Positions 60,110-64,000 of a stretch of 64,000 nt of DNA are shown here, piece after piece. Source of the stretch: Rhizobium sp. FKY42 (GTDB lineage: Bacteria > Pseudomonadota > Alphaproteobacteria > Rhizobiales > Rhizobiaceae); the NCBI RefSeq assembly GCF_005222835.1, contig NZ_STGA01000073.1, forward strand, positions 186,001 through 250,000, written 5' to 3'. The notes under the pieces are model-generated. The model was not told the DNA's origin. It did no database searches and worked only from the letters and a program-made list of their open reading frames with translations. Each line of letters begins with the position of its first letter. Position 1 is the stretch's first letter. A program made the position numbers and the translations under genes.

Positions 60110-61684
60110 TCACGCTTCGCCGACGGCCGCCTCCGCAGCGGCGATCTGCTCCTTGCGCTTGGCAATGGCATCGCCGATCGGCGGGCCCTGGAAGCGGCGG
60201 TTCTCGAAGCCGAACCAGACGATGGCGGTCAGAACCAGGAAGCCGAGCGTGATTTCAAGCGCCCAGTCATTTGGCGGCTGGACCCCGATGTAGAAGATGA
60301 TGGCCATCGAAACCACAGCGAGAATGGCAACAAGCTTGTAGGCGCCGACCCCCATGTTCCAGGGGCCCATCACCGGCCATTTCGACGTGCCGATAGCCGC
60401 AAATCCAAGGGCGATTGGCAGTACGAAGGACAGGAAGATGAAGATGACCGTGCAGGATACGACGATGGAATAGGCAGGCGTCCCCGCAATCGTGATGGCA
60501 GACGTGAACCAGACGAACAGAACGGCCAGGATTGCACCTGTCCAGATCGCTGCCACGGGGCTCCGGTACTTGCTGCTGACCTTTGCAAGGGTAGATGAGG
60601 CCGGAAGTCCCTTGTCACGCGAGAACGCATAGATCATGCGCGACAGAGAAGTGACGGTCGCCAGTCCGCAAAGAAGCTGTGCAAGGAAGATCAACACGTA
60701 AAGGATGGTCTTAACGCTACCGTTTACCTGGGCATCCATGGCCCAGAAGAACACGTTCCAGCCTTGCTTGGCGGCGTCATCCATGTTCGGCAGCATCAGC
60801 ACAAACGAGCACAGCATGATATAACCGAACACAGTCGACCAGATGACGGAGGAAACCATGCCCTTTGGAACCGAAACGGCAGCCTTCACCGTTTCTTCGG
60901 ACGTATGGGCCGAAGCATCATAGCCTGTGATGGTGTAGATCGGCAGCAGAAGACCCAGCAGAAACGCCATGCCGCCAGACACAGCCGTTGGCCAGACGGC
61001 AGCGCCCGTCATGCTGCCATCGGCTGCCATCGTCGGCTGGCCGGTGTAATTTCCGAACGTAAAGAGTCGCGCGAACTCATAGGATGGCGCACTGGCAAGG
61101 CAAACCACAGTGAGGATCACGGCAGTGGCCAGGATCAGATAGCCGGAAAAATCCGTCAGCTTTGCCGTGAGACCGATACCGAAATGGTTGATCAGGGCCT
61201 GAAGCGCGGTGATGACGGCCACGAACAGCACACGGTGCGTCAGCGTGTCTTCAATTCCGAACGTGGAGCCGAAGGCCCCGAAGAAGAAGTAGAAAGTACC
61301 GACGTTGATCGCGCCGAGAACGGTCACAAGACCAAGCAGGTTCAGCCAAGCCGAAAGCCAGCCGGTGAAGCGGTTACCCAGAATGGAGCCCCAGTGATAG
61401 AGGCCGCCTGCGGTGGGATAGGCCGAGCTGATCTGGGCAAGACCCAGCGCGAAGATGCCAGAGATCAGGCAGCCCAGCGGCCAGCCTATGCCGATGGAGG
61501 CGCCACCGGCGCCCGCTGTTGCCTGCCCCAGCGAATTGATACCACCGGACAGAATGCAGATGATTGAAAAGGAAATCGCGAAATTGGAAAAGGAACTCAT
61601 GCGCCGTTCCAGTTCCTGCGCATAGCCCATGGAGTGCAGGATCTGCACGTCCTCTTTCTTGTCATTCTCCGTATAATTTGACAT
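60110..61684 (-). CDS. APC-superfamily amino acid/amine permease
   Basis: Encodes 524 residues with 12 or so membrane helices. The N-terminal core has SFSIICILSGGINSLGQATAGAGGASIGIGWPLG, with the APC GS/GA-type motif in the first helix, and a late FAPSYE-like region (ASAPSYEFARLFTFGNYTG) and GYDASAHTSEETVKAA, typical of GABA/amine permeases of the APC family (COG0531-like). It probably imports the amine, amino alcohol or amino acid used by this cluster. No close partner in the sequence tells which. Confidence 0.87.
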   Translation of the reverse strand: MSNYTENDKKEDVQILHSMGYAQELERRMSSFSNFAISFSIICILSGGINSLGQATAGAGGASIGIGWPLGCLISGIFALGLAQISSAYPTAGGLYHWGSILGNRFTGWLSAWLNLLGLVTVLGAINVGTFYFFFGAFGSTFGIEDTLTHRVLFVAVITALQALINHFGIGLTAKLTDFSGYLILATAVILTVVCLASAPSYEFARLFTFGNYTGQPTMAADGSMTGAAVWPTAVSGGMAFLLGLLLPIYTITGYDASAHTSEETVKAAVSVPKGMVSSVIWSTVFGYIMLCSFVLMLPNMDDAAKQGWNVFFWAMDAQVNGSVKTILYVLIFLAQLLCGLATVTSLSRMIYAFSRDKGLPASSTLAKVSSKYRSPVAAIWTGAILAVLFVWFTSAITIAGTPAYSIVVSCTVIFIFLSFVLPIALGFAAIGTSKWPVMGPWNMGVGAYKLVAILAVVSMAIIFYIGVQPPNDWALEITLGFLVLTAIVWFGFENRRFQGPPIGDAIAKRKEQIAAAEAAVGEA

Positions 61685-61785
61685 GACGTTCCCCTGTTAT
61701 CGAATGGCCGCCTGAACGGCCTCGAATTCTCTCCCGCCCCCTTCTGGTTGCGGGCACGCCAACAACTGTCTCCCAGGGTCTTCTT

Positions 61786-62559
61786 TTAGTCCGGCTGCTT
61801 CAGGCTTTCCCGCAACAGGCCGGTCAGAAAATCAGCCACGACCCCTTGGCCAACTTCGTCTTCTATCAAATCGTTGCGCATCTCGATCATCACATTCAAA
61901 AGCCCGTTCGGCAGGGCATGAAGCTCAAGCGTATGAGTAACGCCATCCGCCGGACCATATGGTTCATTGCGCTCAATACGATAGAGTGAGGTGTCTGCAG
62001 CGGCCGCCAGCATTCGATCGGCAAGACGGCTGTCGGTATCGTGCAGTATCCCGATTTCAACCTCACGCGGCTTGCCGAAATAGACCGGCGTGAACGAATG
62101 CACAGTCACCAGTACGGCAGGTTGGCCGCGGGTGGCACGCGCCTCGATCTCATCACGAATGCGGTTCTGAAAAGGAAAATAGAGGGCCTGCGCCCTCGCC
62201 ACCTTCTCCTGCTCGCTCAGGTTCTCGTTTCCGGGAATACAAAAGACCTCACTGACCTCGCGCATGGCGGCTGGCGATTCCGGAGGACGATTGCAATCAT
62301 AGACCAGCCGGGAAAAACGCTGGTAAATCAGCGTAGCATCAAGGCTTTTGGACATAAGCCTCGAGACTGCCAGCGCGCCTGGATCCCACGCGATGTGCGA
62401 TGACAACGCATCGTCTGAAAGCCCCAACGTGCCAACGGCCTCCGGCAGGCGCAGGGAAGCATGCTCGCAAACCAGCACAACGGCGCTTCGCCCATCGGCA
62501 TTTTCCACAGCGACCGGTTGCCCGTCGCGTTCAGTCAGGAAGTCCGTTTGCGCCAACAT
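61786..62559 (-). CDS. N-formylglutamate amidohydrolase-like protein
   Basis: Encodes 257 residues of the FGase family (PF05013-like, HutG of some pathways). Likely zinc ligands are Glu32 and His33 in VLVCEHAS; LVTVHSFTP supplies another His. FGase releases formate from N-formyl-Glu or cleaves related amides. Here it stands beside a gamma-glutamyl ligase, so it could cleave a gamma-glutamyl amide product; this is an inference. It is followed by the permease after 101 bases on the same strand. Confidence 0.82.
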   Translation of the reverse strand: MLAQTDFLTERDGQPVAVENADGRSAVVLVCEHASLRLPEAVGTLGLSDDALSSHIAWDPGALAVSRLMSKSLDATLIYQRFSRLVYDCNRPPESPAAMREVSEVFCIPGNENLSEQEKVARAQALYFPFQNRIRDEIEARATRGQPAVLVTVHSFTPVYFGKPREVEIGILHDTDSRLADRMLAAAADTSLYRIERNEPYGPADGVTHTLELHALPNGLLNVMIEMRNDLIEDEVGQGVVADFLTGLLRESLKQPD

Positions 62560-62732
62560 TGCCTTGATCCAGCATCATGCCTTGAGGGTGTGGCGAAGAG
62601 AATTCTTCATCATCTTGTCATCGTCAACGATTTTTTGAAAATTTCTTTTCAGTCGCCGGATTGACTCTTGGGCTGTCACAAATGTTAACTGGAGCTAAAC
62701 CGGCATCAGACCGGAAGGGGAATTGAAGACCA

Positions 62733-63620
62733 GTGACATCTCCATCGCACACCGTGCTGGAGGTAATCCGTCAGCGCTATGACGGGTTGACCCCGGCTGA
62801 AAAGCGTCTCGCAGACAGCCTGCTGGAGAACTATCCCGTTTCCGGGCTGGGCAGCATCACTGCGACTGCCGACAATGCGGGCGTCTCGACCCCGACTGTT
62901 GCGCGCATGGTGCAGAAACTGGGCTACAAGGGCTATCCGGAATTTCAGGCCCACCTGCATGTCGAACTTGAAGCCACCATTTCAAATCCGATCACAAAGC
63001 ATGATCGCTGGGCATCCGGTGCGCCGACGGCACATATCCTGAACCGGTTCGCGGACGCCATCACCGACAATCTGCGCGAAACCTTGTCGACCATGGATGT
63101 CGCGACTTTCGATGCCGCGGCAGACTTGTTAAAGGATGACAGACGTGCGGTCTACTTTGTCGGTGGCCGCATCACCGGCGCTCTGGCCGAATACTTCTTC
63201 ACGCATATGCAGGTCATCCGACCTCGCGCCACCCTCATCTCCACCAATCGCAGTTCCTGGCCGCAATATCTGCTCAACATGAGCGAAGGCGACGTTGTCG
63301 TTATTTTCGACATACGTCGCTATGAGCAGGAGTTGGCGACGCTGGCAGAAACGGCTGCGGCGAATGGTGTGGTTATTATCCTTTTCACAGACGTCTGGGC
63401 ATCGCCGGTGGCTCGCCATGCGCAACATGTTTTCAAAGTGCGCATCGAGGCACCATCGGCCTGGGATTCGTCTGTGGTGACACTCTTCACTGTCGAGGCT
63501 CTGATCGAAGCCGTTCAAAGCGCGACGTGGGAAAAAACGAGAGAACGCATGAACGCTCTCGAAACGCTTTTTGAACGCAGTCGGCTGTTTCGGCGGACTG
63601 CTCCTGACAGGGAGCGTTAG
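62733..63620 (+). CDS. RpiR/MurR-family transcriptional regulator
   Basis: Encodes 295 residues: an N-terminal HTH_6 (VIRQRYDGLTPAEKRLADSLLENYPVSGLGSITATADNAGVSTPTVARMVQKLG) and a C-terminal SIS sugar-isomerase-like domain (AVYFVGGRITGALAEYFFTHM, DVVVIFDIRRYEQELATLAETAAANGV). Usually these sense sugar phosphates; here the neighbours suggest an amine-derived ligand. The start is GTG with a purine-rich leader (GGAAGGGGAATTG). It diverges from the amidohydrolase gene. Confidence 0.88.
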   Translation: MTSPSHTVLEVIRQRYDGLTPAEKRLADSLLENYPVSGLGSITATADNAGVSTPTVARMVQKLGYKGYPEFQAHLHVELEATISNPITKHDRWASGAPTAHILNRFADAITDNLRETLSTMDVATFDAAADLLKDDRRAVYFVGGRITGALAEYFFTHMQVIRPRATLISTNRSSWPQYLLNMSEGDVVVIFDIRRYEQELATLAETAAANGVVIILFTDVWASPVARHAQHVFKVRIEAPSAWDSSVVTLFTVEALIEAVQSATWEKTRERMNALETLFERSRLFRRTAPDRER

Positions 63621-63685
63621 TACAAGAAAAACAAGGGGAAAGCTGCCGAATGACAATAAGCATTTCACGGCGGCCTAGATGTTTA

Positions 63686-63715
63686 AAGTGTCACATTGCA
63701 TTCATGAAGTGGCAC
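63686..63715 (+). promoter_or_regulatory. Direct repeats, candidate operator
   Basis: AAGTGTCAC (63686-63694) and AAGTGGCAC (63707-63715) are repeated at 21-bp spacing, two helix turns, about 44 bases before the solute-binding protein start. They could bind the neighbouring RpiR protein. CTGTCACAAATG at about 62672 upstream of rpiR is partly similar. Confidence 0.4.
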
Positions 63716-63758
63716 TACGAGTTGCGCCCACACGAACCAGACAACGGAGGACATCGTG

Positions 63759-64000
63759 ATGACCAAGACCAAAAGACTGCTGTCACTGACCACGGCAATC
63801 ATGGTTGCATCAAGCAGCCTGGCACTCGCAGAACCAAGCGCAGAACTGATCGCAGCCGCCAAGAAGGAAGGCATGCTGACCACCATCGCCCTGCCCCATG
63901 ACTGGTGCGGCTATGGCGAAGTCATCGCTGCCTTCAAGAAGAAGTATCCGGAAATCAAGGTCAACGAACTGAACCCGGATGCCGGTTCGGCCGATGAAGT
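63759..64000 (+). CDS. ABC transporter solute-binding protein, 5' part
   Basis: Only the first 80 codons are in the window. A Sec signal (MTKTKRLLSLTTAIMVASS, then SLALA) is followed by EPSAELIAAAKKEG and the binding-fold start LTTIALPHDWCGYGEVIAAFKKKYPEIKVNELNPDAGS, as in family 1 extracellular solute-binding proteins, including polyamine and iron binders. GGAGG lies upstream (ATG 63759, or GTG 63756). Its place beside the regulator suggests it takes up the cluster's substrate. Remaining transporter genes would lie beyond the edge. Confidence 0.78.
   Translation, partial: MTKTKRLLSLTTAIMVASSSLALAEPSAELIAAAKKEGMLTTIALPHDWCGYGEVIAAFKKKYPEIKVNELNPDAGSADE

Overview
The window reads as chromosomal DNA of a Rhizobiales alphaproteobacterium, most likely Rhizobiaceae (Agrobacterium/Rhizobium group). 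The evidence is the division/cell-wall (dcw) gene order, an FtsZ with a very long Pro/Ala/Gln-rich linker, PPi-type phosphofructokinase, btaA-btaB betaine-lipid genes with a Pho box, an ArsR-methyltransferase regulator next to metF, and moderately high GC. I saw no insertion sequence, prophage, CRISPR array or tRNA; most of the window looks like core genome.

Layout. 1-1712: the end of a CheW-like gene, a CreA-like protein and a GNAT acetyltransferase with a possible leader peptide. 1763-8401: ligA, a cytochrome b561, recN, bamD and lpxC. 8658-27959: the dcw cluster, all on the minus strand, transcribed from mraZ through rsmH, ftsL, ftsI, murE, murF, mraY, murD, ftsW, murG, murC and murB. A strong terminator follows murB, and a second unit, ddl-ftsQ-ftsA-ftsZ, comes next. 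Upstream of mraZ are four TGGGN repeats at exact 10-bp spacing, a MraZ-type operator lying over a candidate promoter.

28136-35120: the mraZ control region, the RNase P RNA gene (no protein), a FAD oxidoreductase, an AmpD-like amidase, a DjlA-like J-protein, PPi-phosphofructokinase, an unknown membrane protein and a lipoprotein lytic transglycosylase. 35198-40797: a serine hydrolase, btaAB, a GH25 lysozyme-like lipoprotein and an MltB-like transglycosylase. 41089-46949: a 25-residue membrane peptide, metF with its ArsR-methyltransferase regulator, the ABC-F protein EttA and an STT3-like polytopic protein. 47100-55829: a lipase, a CoA-transferase plus ThDP enzyme pair, small metabolic genes, an L,D-transpeptidase, a second GNAT and an orphan ParA-like ATPase.

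56047-64000: a catabolic island with an iron alcohol dehydrogenase, aldehyde dehydrogenase, glutamine-synthetase-like ligase, amino-acid permease, N-formylglutamate-amidohydrolase-like enzyme, RpiR regulator and the start of a solute-binding protein. Together these suggest a gamma-glutamylation route for an amino alcohol or amine, resembling the Puu pathway but with an alcohol dehydrogenase in place of the amine oxidase. This is the best candidate in the window for an undescribed pathway.

Many genes serve the cell envelope: precursor synthesis (mur, mraY, ddl), septal assembly (fts), remodelling (amidase, two lytic transglycosylases, GH25, L,D-transpeptidase), lipid A (lpxC), outer-membrane assembly (bamD) and membrane lipid replacement (btaAB).
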